From: Streptomyces flavochromogenes
GTDB taxonomy: Bacteria > Actinomycetota > Actinomycetes > Streptomycetales > Streptomycetaceae
Reading direction: 5' to 3'
Length of the DNA: 64,000 bases
NCBI RefSeq assembly: GCF_000717595.1
Contig: NZ_JNZO01000033.1
Location: 1 to 64,000, forward strand
The position numbers were made by a program, and so were the translations under genes. Below, one piece after another: positions 24,909 through 36,500 of the stretch. Positions within the stretch are counted from its first letter, which is position 1. The number at the start of each line of letters is the position of its first letter. The notes below the pieces were generated by a model that did no database searches, was not told where the DNA came from, and worked only from the letters and a program-made list of their open reading frames with translations.

Positions 24909-27470
24909 GTGGACCGGGATCAGGACATCGTCATTCGGCTGTCGTGGCAGGGCCGAGACGTCAGTGCGGTCGTCCTCGACGACCGAGGCGACCCCGTCCA
25001 CGCGCCCGCGCCACCGGTCCGCGTGCGTCCGGGGATGTTCGTGCGATGGGCGGATGCCGTGGGACCCATGGTGACCGGGATGCTGACGGACGTTCTCCTG
25101 CCGGCGCCGGTGCGTCGGCACCTCGCGCATCGCAGGGAGCAGATGGAGGGGCGGTACGCACGGGTCCGGCTGCTCACGCCCGACGACGGCTCCCGCGACC
25201 TGGCCGCCCTGCGCTGGGAAGTGGTGCCCCTCCCCTCCGCGGAGGCCTCGGTCGGGGAATGGCACGCCTGGGCCGCGGAGCCCTCGGCACCACCGGCGGA
25301 CGGCGGCTGCCCACTGGGTGTCCATCCCTCGTTCACCCTCGTCCGTGACGTCGCCTCCACGGCCCCGGTGCCCACGTCGACCCCCGTCACCGTCGGGAGG
25401 GTGACGATCGCGGACGCGACCGCGATCCACGGCGAGGTCGCAGTCCCCGTCTTCGCGGAGCCGCTGACCCTGCCCGAACCCCCTCCCGAGGCACTGACCG
25501 ACGCCGACGGTCGGCTCGTCCGGCAGGCGGTGCGGGGCTCCCGGCTCTCGGCGCGAGTCGTGGACGCCCCGGCGACGCCGGGGGCGCTCTGGCAGGCCCT
25601 GTCCGAGGGGACACAGGTCTTCTACTTCGGCGGTCACCACGTGGCCTCCGGTCTCGTGGTGGGCGCGGACACCGGTGCCGGTCCGGTGTGGCTGGACGTG
25701 GACACGCTGGCCGGCTGGCTGCTGCAGGCCGACGTCCGGCTCGCGGTGCTCATGGCCTGCGACTCGGCGGTCTCGGAGAACGGGGAGGAGCCCGACCAGT
25801 CGGCGGCTCGGCGGCTCGTGCGGGCCGGCGTGCCCCATGTCGTCGCGGTGATGGGCAAGGTGAGTCATGATCAGGCCAAGAGGTTCTCCGGTTCCTTCTT
25901 CTCCGCCCTGACCCGGGGAGAGGAGATCGACCGCGCGCTGCTGGCCGGCCGAGCGCGCCTCGGGGACGCGGCCGCCGTGCCCGTGCTCTTCACCCGGTAC
26001 GGTGCCCGCGAGCTCGCCGTCGAGCTGCTTCCCGAGCTGCGGGAGACGCAGCGGGCACCCGTGGCCCACCGTCTGCCCGTCGGAGACGGTGTCGTGGTGC
26101 CCGAACCGGACGAACGGCACCGGGTGCACCTGGACACCCGGTGGTGCCTCACGGAGCGGCCCGTGCTCGACGTCCTGGCCGATCCCACGGCCGACGACCT
26201 GCCACGGCTCCTGCTGGATGCGGAACGGCTGCTGGTACGGGCCCGCAACGCGGCGGGCCACGTCCGCGAGGCACTTCGCCGGTGGTACGTCTACGACGCG
26301 AGTAGCGATCGGCTGCCCCGGACGGAGTCGCAGCTCCGGGCCCGCGTCTCGCCCGCATTCGGACAGCCTGCGCCCGGCGCCGACCGAGGCGTCGGGCTCG
26401 TGCTGCGCTTCGACGGCACCGTCGTTCCCCACGACGGCCTCCGCCAGGAGCTCGACCAGCTGTACCGGTTCGGCTGGGACCTGCGCGTGGTCGTCCTGCA
26501 GATCAGGGACGAGGACCCCGCGCGGGTCCGGGACTCCGCCGAGGAGCTGGCGCGTGCGCTCGGCCTGGACGAGTACCTGCTGCGGACCTCCGTGTCCTCG
26601 GCCGTGTCGTCCGGCACGGCCCCACGGCCGCGCCGCCTGCTGCCGGCGAACACGGGTACCGACGCCTCCGGCCGTGGAGCGGGCGAACTCCTCGCATGGG
26701 CCCGGGAAGCGGACGCGTCGGGTCGGCCGGGGCCCTTATTCGACGTCGCCCCCCGGACCGTCGTCGAGGAACTCAACACGGAGGCGTCGTGGGGTGGTCC
26801 GCAGGGGGAGCTGGGTGTGCTCGCGGTCGTCCGGCGCTACTGGCCGGCGCTGTACCGCCCGTTGCTGGAGGCCTACGCGTCCGCGCGCTCGCGGCCGGCA
26901 CGGGGCCTCTCCCTGCAGCTGGCGGCCCATCGCGACGAGGACCTGGACCGGTGGCTGCGGGCCGCCGGGGAGCAGCTGCCGCTCCCGGGTGAGGTCGGTG
27001 CGCTGGTCCGGGGACGCGCGCTCGTGGGCACGGTCGTGCTGGGACTCCTGCGAGCAGGGCACGCGGACACCGACGCCTTCGACGACTGGCTCGCCGAGGC
27101 GCCCCCGGAGGTCGCCGAAGCCGTCGCGACGGCGAAACGGGGACCCGAAGCGCTCATCGGCGAGGATCTCGCCCGTCCCGACGTCGCCGTGGCACTGGAC
27201 CGTGCCGGGATGCTCGACGGCGTCGACCTGGGGCGGCTGGATCCCTCCGGCACGTGGCACGGGACATGGGCGCTGCTGGCCAGGCGCCCGCTGACCGAGG
27301 GGACCGCCCACTGGCTGTACGGCCTGCGCGAGGCTCCGCGCCGCGTTCTCGGGCTCGCCCCGGCGACCGGTCCCGGCCCGGAGAGGTCCGACAGGGAGCT
27401 GGAGGTCCAGCTCGCCGCGTACCGGCACGCGCTGGTCCCTCCGCTGCCCCGGACACAGGTGGGTGACTGA
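24909..27470 (+). CDS. Second CHAT-domain protein, 853 residues
   Basis: Starts at GTG 24909 (VDRDQDIVIRLSWQGRDV); GGAGGAA and CGGGGG lie upstream, and the longer open frame to 24255 only overlaps the opposite gene. The CHAT domain spans about 60-370, with FYFGGHHVASG (H243; the usual GHG is GHH) and VLMACDSAVSENGEE (C284), then AGVPHVVAVMGKVSHDQAKR. Residues about 380-620 include a compact alpha/beta segment (GLVLRFDGTVVPHDGLRQEL, LRVVVLQIRDEDPARV), and the rest is helical with repeated Leu/Ala-Arg patterns. It is cytosolic. It is followed 122 bp later by the giant gene on the same strand. CHAT placed near the N-terminus with a long C-terminal extension differs from the partner, where CHAT is at the C-terminus. 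Confidence 0.85.
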   Translation: MDRDQDIVIRLSWQGRDVSAVVLDDRGDPVHAPAPPVRVRPGMFVRWADAVGPMVTGMLTDVLLPAPVRRHLAHRREQMEGRYARVRLLTPDDGSRDLAALRWEVVPLPSAEASVGEWHAWAAEPSAPPADGGCPLGVHPSFTLVRDVASTAPVPTSTPVTVGRVTIADATAIHGEVAVPVFAEPLTLPEPPPEALTDADGRLVRQAVRGSRLSARVVDAPATPGALWQALSEGTQVFYFGGHHVASGLVVGADTGAGPVWLDVDTLAGWLLQADVRLAVLMACDSAVSENGEEPDQSAARRLVRAGVPHVVAVMGKVSHDQAKRFSGSFFSALTRGEEIDRALLAGRARLGDAAAVPVLFTRYGARELAVELLPELRETQRAPVAHRLPVGDGVVVPEPDERHRVHLDTRWCLTERPVLDVLADPTADDLPRLLLDAERLLVRARNAAGHVREALRRWYVYDASSDRLPRTESQLRARVSPAFGQPAPGADRGVGLVLRFDGTVVPHDGLRQELDQLYRFGWDLRVVVLQIRDEDPARVRDSAEELARALGLDEYLLRTSVSSAVSSGTAPRPRRLLPANTGTDASGRGAGELLAWAREADASGRPGPLFDVAPRTVVEELNTEASWGGPQGELGVLAVVRRYWPALYRPLLEAYASARSRPARGLSLQLAAHRDEDLDRWLRAAGEQLPLPGEVGALVRGRALVGTVVLGLLRAGHADTDAFDDWLAEAPPEVAEAVATAKRGPEALIGEDLARPDVAVALDRAGMLDGVDLGRLDPSGTWHGTWALLARRPLTEGTAHWLYGLREAPRRVLGLAPATGPGPERSDRELEVQLAAYRHALVPPLPRTQVGD

Positions 27471-27592
27471 CACCCCTTTCTCCACGACCAGTTGGCCAGA
27501 ACCCGTTCATCCGTCCGGCTCCCTTCGTATCCTGGTCCACTCGCTCTTTCCTCCCGGCAGCGCGGCCGGGAACCGCAGGCAAGGGGACGCCT

Positions 27593-30500
27593 ATGCTCGA
27601 ACACTGGTATTTCTGCGCTGCGTTGGGGCTTCCCCCGCAAACTGCCGCGATACAGCTCGATCTCCTGACCGCTCTCCAGGAGCCGGTGGAGACCGAGCGG
27701 TCCGAGGAGATCGTCTCCACCGCGGTGGAGAGCCTCGCCCGGGCCGGAACGGCGACCGCGCTCTACGCCCTTCCCCATGTCCTCACCGCGCAGCGTCGGT
27801 TCGCGGGGGTGACCGAGGTGGCCGCACGGGCGGCGGCCCACTACCGGAGCATCGCGTCCGTGGCCCCGGAACAGCTGCGGGCCCGTCTCGGAGCCGCCTT
27901 GCGGGCGGCCGCCGGTCCGGACATCGCACAGGCCGTGGCGGCACTGGGCGAACTCCTGGACGACGCGGGCGACAGCACGACCGAGGCCGACGCCTCCATC
28001 GCCCCGTACCACGACCTCGTCGAGCAACTGGCCCCGACGACAGCCCTGGTGATCGCCCGGTTCCTGGCCGGCCGTGACGCGCGCGCCGTCGGCGAGCTCC
28101 TCGACGAGCACCCGTCCCTTACAGAGGATGCGCTCCGCGGCCGCCACGGCAGGCTTGCTCTGCTCCATGCGGCCGAGACGATCGCGATGGTACGGCCGGA
28201 AGCCACCGACAGGATTCGGACAGCCCTCGCGGTGGTGTCGCGAGGGGCGTTCGACATGGAGCCCGACCTGCTGGCGACCGCGGCCCGAGTCACCTTCACG
28301 CTGTCCGGCGGGAACGCGGGACCGGATCCCTCTCGTGCGGTGGGCGTCCTGGACGCCCTGGAGCACGAGGCGTTGACCGCCGAGTCCCTCTACGGCTGGC
28401 TGCAGACATGGACCGCCGACGGCCTGCTGCCGCCGCCGGCGGACTGCGAGGCACGGGAGTCGGCGTACCAGCGACTCGGCGGGGTGGGCGCCGCCCGGGA
28501 GTCGGCCATGCCGTCGGTGCTCTGGCAGTCGGCTCTGTGGTCCGCCGCGGCCGAGTACGCCCCGCAGCAGACCGTGGAACGGCTGGCGCGGTGGTGGCGA
28601 TCGCCCGACCCGGCCTGGCGCACCAGTGAGCCGGGCGGACGGACCCGAGCCCCCGCGAACCTCCCCGTGACGCTGCCCTACCGCTCGTACGACGTCGTCC
28701 TGCGGCACACCTACCGGCTGTTGTCCCTGCGCCACCCCGCCGGCCAGAGCCCCACACCGATGTTCTCGACGGGCCCGGCCGGGGAGACCGATGCGGGCAC
28801 GGCGGCATGGCTGTGGTCGCCCTGGCTCCTCCACCACACTCCGCCGCCCACGCCCAAGCCGACGCGCAACCGGCCCGGGTCGGCTCCCCAGACGGCTCAG
28901 GCGCCCACGCCGCGGCTCTGGGGCGATCAGCCCGAACAGCTGGTGCGGCTGCTCGGCGCGGGGCTCCTCGCCACCCGGCTGCTGACCTGCGCCGTGCCGG
29001 GCGAAGCCGGCCGGACGACGGAGAGCGGCACGACCGGGCAGCGGGACCATCTCCTGCTGCTGCTCGTCCATGTGCGCGACACCCTGTACCGGACGTTCGG
29101 CGCGCTCATGGACGTCGTCCACGGCAAGCCGCACCAGGCCCAGCTGTACGCCGGCCAGCTGTCCTCCCTTCTCCTGCACGCGGCGAGCGCCGCCGACTCG
29201 ATCGGCAAGGGTGCGCGCAGCGGCGTCCACCCTGCCGAGATCGTGCGGGTGGTGGCCGAGCTCTCCCCTCCGCCGAGCAGCCCTCCCTATCCCCCGTTGC
29301 CCGACTGGGGCGCGCGTGGCGTAGCGCTGCACTGGGCGCAGGAGGCGTCGGCGGGAGGCACCGGGCCGCACCGGACCGAGGCCGGCGGACGGTGGTTCAC
29401 CGGCGACCTGCCCCCGGCCGACACCCTGCTGTCGCTGATCCGGGAGCGGGAGACGCTCCGGCACTCCGCGAGGGCGATCCGCGCGACGCAGCTGCACCGT
29501 GACCTCCACGCGCATTCCCGATACGACGTACTGCGCTGGGACTGGACGCCGGAGGGCCCTCGGACGAGCGACGGGGCGCTCCTCGCGAGTCTGGCTCCCG
29601 TCGGACTGGCCCTCAGCGGCCCCGTCGACCCGAGCCGCGACTCCTTCTCCGTCGAGGAGTGGCGGGAGATGGCGCAGGGCGTGACCGAGTTCCTCACGGA
29701 GACGGACAAGTACGACATCACCCCGGTCACGGTCAAGACACTGCGGCTCGCGGCGCTGCTCGGACGGCCCGAGCTCGGCGACGAGGGCGCCTTCGAGGAC
29801 TGGGTCTCCGAATGGAGCGGCCTGGTCACGTCCCTCAACGCGAAGTCGAACCTGCCGCGTTACGTGCGTTCCCGGATGTTCGACATGTTCCGCTCGCCGA
29901 CGGACAGCGCCGGTTCGCAGGAGCGGCTGCTGCAGGTGCTGGAGCACGTGGTGGACGTGATCGTCGACCTGAGCGGTACCGCGCAGTTCTACTACGACCG
30001 GCTGTTCGAGGAGCTGACCGCTCACGGGCTGCCACCGGAGATGGCGAACCGGCTCCGGGTGCGCACGCTGCGGGCGCTCTACCACAAGTGGGGCGGAAAC
30101 CCTCCGGTCGTGACGCACGGGAGCCCGTGGTCGAGGTACCTCAGCCACGTCTCCGGCCGGGGCACCGAGGCGGCGCTGGTCCGGTTCCTGCGGGCGACAG
30201 CGGCGGAGGAGCTCCAGGGGCAGGGGGTCACGCTCGACAAGGTGATGTCCTCCCTGTGGAACCGCACGCAGCGGCCCGCCCTCTATCCGGCGTCGCGACA
30301 GCCGTCGGGGCGGTCCGACGGGGACCGCCGGTTCGTCGAGGCGGTCGTCCAGGTCCGGCACGCAGGGGAGATCGTCGAGTACCGGCGGAGCGAGAACAGC
30401 AGTGTCGGGATGGTGCGGTCGGGGCGACCGTACGTGTACGACATGTTCCGGGACGGCGCCCGTACCCGCCCCCATGAACAGGGCGCCTACGTGCTCGGCT

Positions 30501-33500
30501 TCGTCTCCTCGCCGCCCCGTCGCGGCAAGCAGCCGACCCTTCTGGTCAACTGCGGCCTCGACCAGCCCGTGCAGTGCCGCCTGGAGGCGCACGAGACGAA
30601 GAACTGGGAGCTCGGGGAGCCGGTGGCGGTGCGGCTCGCCACCCCCGGCGACCCGCGGTCCTGGAGCGTCACCCGTCTCGCACGGCTTCCCCAGCAGGAC
30701 GGGGAGGTGCGGGAGGCGGAACTCGCCCGGACGGGCGACTTCCCCTGGCTCAGGCTGACCGTCGACGGCGCGGCCATCGACGCGTATCCCCGGGGAGACG
30801 GGGAGAAGGACATGATCGCCCGCCGCAGGTGGGACCCCGACCTTTCGCGGGCCTTCGGGGACGGAGGCACGACAGCCCGGCCCGTGGAGACCCTGGTCCG
30901 ATGGCACGAGGAGCTCAATCACTGGGTACCCGTCGACGCCGGTCTGCCGGAGCTGGCCGTCGCGGCCGGCACCGTCGACGGGGGCGGGGCCACGCCGGTG
31001 CGCCTGGTGCTGTCCGGGGTCGCCACCGAGAGGTCCGGGTTCGGGACGGCCTGGCGGTTCGTCACCGAGCCCGGCCAGTGCTACGTCCTCGGACCCTCCG
31101 CGTGGGACCCCGAGGACTGGCCGCGTGTGGAGGAGGAGTGCCTGGCCGCTCCGGCCGGACTGATCCTCCGCGCCGAGTTCCGGCCCGGGGAGAACCGGCT
31201 CCGCCTGTCACCCGAGCGGCCGTTCGACCGGCGCAACGTGCAATGGCTCGGGATCTTCGACCAGGTGAACGGCCCCCGCGACACGGCCGGGGACGAGGAC
31301 GAGGAGCAGACGAGGGACCGGCCCGCCCACGAGGAGGCGTTTCTGCGGACCGACGCCGACGGGCAGCCGGAATGGCGGATCGACGTTCCCGCGGTCGAGG
31401 GCTTCCCCCGCTGGGTCACGGCCAGGTTCGACGGTCCTACGCCCAGAACCGCGCACGTGGTGTGCAGCGTCGAGTCCTGGGACGACACGGCCGCGCGCCG
31501 GCCACGGGTGACCGTTCAGCCCTTCGAGGAAGAGGGCATCCGCGAGGAGAAGCCGACTCCCGAGCTGTACGCCTGGTTCGCACGGGTACCGGACCACACG
31601 GTCGTCGACGTCGTCTGGGCCACGCGGAAGGCCTTCACGGCGGTGAACAGAGCTGCCACGAAGGAGGGCCTGCCGGGACGGATCACCACCGAGTCGCTCA
31701 CGCTGAGCGGCCACTTCCCCTCGCTTTCCCGCACCTCTCCGCGCCGGGCCGTCGTCACGTCCGACTATGTCGTGCAGCCGTACGCGGAGCACCGTCGGGA
31801 GCCCACGGCGGCCCTGACGGCGGCACAGCTCGCGAGCCATTGCGTCACGCCGTGCGACCCGACGCTCCTGGACGTTCCGGCGCTCGGCGGCATGGTCATC
31901 GCCCGGACGAAGGAGGGCGGTCATGTGCGTGCCTGGTTCGACCTGGGCACGCACATCGCTGTGGCCGTGCTGCCGGTGGGATGCCTGGACGTCGAGGCGC
32001 CGTCGGTGGGCGACCACCTCATCGGGGAACTGACGCCCGGGGGCTGGGTGTTCCACGTGCAGCGACGCCTGCTGCACCTGGAGGCGCTGTGGGAGTGGGC
32101 GGAGGCGCCGGGGCCGGGCTGGAAGGCAGTCGGGCACACCCGCGGCCGGGACGGCACCTTGCTCCTCGTCCGACAGGACACCTCCGGGCCGCCCCGTCTG
32201 GCGAGCGCTCCGATGGACGACGAGTCCGGGACGAGCGGCCGGGCCGGTGCCCGGCGGGGCGGCAGGACGAGGAACGACGGCTCGTTTCCGGTCGTGGTCC
32301 AGCACGAAGGCACGTACCGCGTCGGCCACACCACCGGCATCGAGCTGGCCGACGCGTTCCGTCCTGTTCATGTCGAGCAGGAGCTCGTGGAGGTGTGGGA
32401 CGTCAGGACTCCCGCGTCATCGGGCCCCGCGAGCCTGGACGACACCCGTCACGTGCGCGTGCGGCGGAGGTTCGATCTGTCGCCCGTCGGCACCGCTCGG
32501 CCGACGGAGACCGCGCAGCCCCGTCAGGAGCGGGACCCTGCGGCGGCCTGGCAGCAGCTCCTCGAGCTGCCCGGTCTCGCACTCACCGGCCGGCTCACCG
32601 AGGACGACCGCCTTGCGCTGACCGTCTGCGAGGCCCCCGATTCCGAGGGCGTGTACCGGCCGTGGCTGGAACTGCTCGACGAGCCGCGGGCCTGGGTGGG
32701 TGGCCGAAACTATCCGACCGATCCGGTGCGGGCCTCGCCGGTTCCGAACGGTGCCGGATACGCGGCGTCGTGCCTGCGGGCGACGCCACTGCCGGTCTCC
32801 GAGTTCATGACGACGTTCGCCCCGTACGCAGCACCGGACGGACGCCGCTGCGACTTCCGCGAACCGCGACACACGCGGGGGAAGCTGTACTACGTGGGGA
32901 TCGAGGAGGGCGACGCCGGCCTCGCCGCCCGTTTCGAGTTCGGCCACGGCTGGTTCGTGGACATCCCTGTCGAGGCGCTCGTGGTAGGCGGGGAGCCGCT
33001 GGATCCCGACGGCCTCGCCCTCTTCCACGGCGACCGTGTCAACGCGATGACCTTCTCCCTCGACGAGGACGCCGTTCCCGGCGGCATCCGAGTGGTCATC
33101 GATCTGGCCGACATCTCCAAGGGCGTGGAGTGGCAGGTCCGTACGGAGGCGACGGCTGCCAACGTCGTGCACCTTCTTGAGGCGATCGTGGACAGGGACC
33201 GCGGCCGGGTGACCGTGCACCGTGTCCTCACCCGCACACGGGAGCTCGGCCGCGGCGCGGAGGAGGACACGCACGCCAAGGAACAGCCGGTGAGCGCCCG
33301 CATCGAGGAGCGCGACGCCCTTGCGTTGCTGGCGTCCGTGGAGTCGGGCTCGCAGCGCCGGCTCGTGCTCGGCCGGCTCGTTCCCGAGGCGATCGGCCGA
33401 CAGCACCGGGCGTTGCGCTTCGCCACCGTCGCGCCGTACGCCACGGCCGACGGGGGGTCGGGGCTTCGCCGGTACGACCGGCTCTACCTGGACGCGGGGG

Positions 33501-36500
33501 TCATCCACGAGACGCACAACGACTACCTGCTGCGATTCGGCCTGCCCGAGGCACTTCATCAGGAGGGCGCCCCACTCGCGGTGGTCGTGCCCCGGCGAGA
33601 CTTCTCACACCGCGAGAGCTGCCTCCGTCGCGCCGCGAAGACCGAGGGCCTCGGCGCGTACCGGGGACGGGCGCGCATGCTCGTACGGCTCGGGAACCAC
33701 AACGAGAGCCCCGGTCAGCCGGCCAACCAGTGGCACGGGTCCACGAAGTCGCCGCCGGCACGGAGCACCGAGACCCTGCGCAGCTATCTGCGGCGCAGGT
33801 CGCAAGGCTGCTTCGGAGTGGTCGACTCCGACGGCGTGCAGATCGAGCTGCGGCCGGGCGTCGTCTTCGAGCTCTCAGGACTGCGGGGGACGGACGGCAT
33901 CGTCCCCGGATCCGTGGTGCGGCTGACCCTGGACGAGGCGGAGGTCATCCGCGTCCACCAGGCGATCCCCGCCGACATCAGCTATCTCGACGACAGGCCC
34001 CGGCCCGCGGTGGTCTTCCCCAAGGACAGCCTCAAGAACGCCGAGGCCATCCGGGACGCGGACTCCTACGGGCGCTTCACCGTTGCCGGGCTCCCCGGAC
34101 TCAACGCCACGGCCCAACGGGGAACGGGAGCGGCCCTGCTGCACACGGATCACCCCAAGATCGCCGGCGTGACGCGCCGGGCACTGCCGAGACCGCAGAC
34201 CCAACTCGTTCCCATGGACGACCCGCGCGCCGGGATCCTGGAGTTCGACGCCGACGCGCCGACGGAGGGCGTGCTGGTGCGGCCCGTCGGCACCGGGCGG
34301 GAGCCCGTCGCAGCCCGGCCCGTGGCCTGGGCACAGCTGTCGTTCCGGGACGCTCCGGCGCGCCAGATCGCGGAGGCATGTGAGAACGGAGGCTGGCGGT
34401 ATCACGACTCCCGCACTCAGACATGGCCGACGAACGGCGACGGGCCTGTCCGGCGTGGCCTGCCGGCGGTCGCCCGTGCCGTCGCCGAGCCGGTCTTCTT
34501 CTCCCTGAAGGGGGACGGCTGGACCCTCCGGCACGAGTCGGCCTCCCTGCGTCACCACGGCTTCCCGGCGACCGAGCTACTGGAGGAGACCTTCCAGGAC
34601 CTCTCCGACGGGCGGCGCACGCACTGGACGGTGGCCCGGACGGAGGGGAGCAGTGTCTGGCTGGAGCTGACGCCGGGCCGTGTCACCGAAGTGCGGGGCG
34701 AACTCGTCCGCTTCTCCGACGGACAGTCGCTGGCCGACCTCGACTGGTCGCGTTTCGCCCCTGGAGACCTGCTCTACGGGCAGGTCGACGGAGGGGTGAA
34801 CGAGTGCGGGCACCTGGTACTTGAGGACTGGCGGCCGGGATTGCGCGGCTCTTTGCGGCGCAGGGGCAGCACCCGGGTGCTGCTTCCCGTCACCCACGCG
34901 GACGACGTGGCCGGGGCCCTCTATCTCGGCGAAGGCGAGGCGGCGTTCCCGTATCCCGCGGAGCGGGAGCTGATCGCGCGGTGCCCCGTCGGCAGCAGCG
35001 TGTGGCTGGACCAGGCCAACGACGTGACCCCTGCGACCGCCGGCTCCGTGCGGGCGGGCGACGTGGTGCTCGTCTCGGCGAACCCGGCCGGCGGGGGTCT
35101 GCGCGTGGCCGGGCTGCAGCGGGCCCGGGTGGAGCTGGCACCACTCGCCAAGGAGCACTGGTTCCTCACGCCGTGGCTGCGGGACGACCTGGCCGCGGCC
35201 GGCGTGACGGGCAGCGCCGTCCTGCGGCAGCTGGGCGTGCTGCCCGTCACGGTCGAGGCGGTCGACGACGGGCCTGAGCCGGTCGTCACGATCTCCCGCA
35301 GGCATCAGCCCGGGGGCGTGTGGCCGGACGGCACGGTGCTGGCCCGGCCCGTGGCCGACCTCGGGAACGGCTACCTCGTGATGCGCAGCGGTGCGGCGCT
35401 GGTGCGGGTGCACGTGGAGACGTTGCTGCCCGGGCTGCCGCCGGAGGCGACGGCGGCGACGGCGAGCGCCCTCGTGGCGGACCGGCGCCTGCTCCGGCTG
35501 CACTGGGACAGGTCGACGAGGATTCTGCGGAGCGGGCTGCCGACCGGTGGGACCGGGCTCGACGAGACGGTCGTCCAGGCGTTGTTCGCCGTCGACGGTC
35601 CGGACGGCGACTGCCTCGGTGTCCTCTGCCGGGATGAGCGCAGCCAGGCGCTCTGTTGGCTCCCGGCACGGGACGCTGCGTGGACCACGGGTGTGCCCGG
35701 CGAGCTGCTCGTCGCGCGACTGCGTGCCGCGCGGCAGTTGACCGTACTGCGCCGCGACCGCTGCCAGGTCAGCCTCGTCCACCACCCGCTTGTCGTTCGG
35801 GAGTACGAGAACCTGAGCGCCGGCCAGCTGGTCCGCGTCACGGTGGTCGGTGAGTCGGCGGCCGTCGGCAAGCACGCCCCGAACCCGCTGCTCGTGTCCG
35901 TCGCACCTCTCGGCCTGTTGGCTCAGTACGCGAGGGGTCGCACGGTGCGCGGGCCCGGCGACGACATGATGGCCGAAGTCGCCCGGCTCGAGCGGATCGC
36001 GGACCGGGGCATCGTCCGACTGGTGGAACCAGGTGGCCGTCGGACATTCGTCGACCTGCCCGAGTGGATGTACGAGAGGCTCAAGAAGCTGTCGCTGCGG
36101 ACGTTCGCCGAGCGTCCGAAGCCCGTCAGGGACCTGGTTCCGAACTGGTTCGGCAAGTACCGGAACGCCTACCGGGCGGGTGTCGAGGGCGAGCCGCTGC
36201 CGGCGGGGAACTCCACGGGGCGGAAGGTGATCTGGTCGCTCGGCGCGCTGGAGCAGGCATCCGGCGAGGAACACGCGGAGAAGCAGCGGACCGCGGCGGC
36301 CGCGGTGGCGGAGTGGCTGTGCTCCGACGTCGGCCGACCGATCGTGCTCCAGGAGGACGCGACCGTCGACCTTGCGCCGGTGCTGGCCGCCTGCCGGATC
36401 GGGGCCATGCTGCCGCAGGGGGTCGCTCGGCTTCCGCACGGCTGGCCGGCGTTCCTGCTGGCCCGCGTCGGGGACCGGGCGGTGTGCTCACTGCACACGG

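Noticed and set aside
26873..30922. Very long minus-strand open frame (1349 codons) opposite the second CHAT and giant genes
   Set aside because: It is a product of high GC: the plus-strand genes have ordered codon use, ribosome-binding sites and recognisable domains, while this frame gives Arg/Pro/Gly-rich text without motifs.
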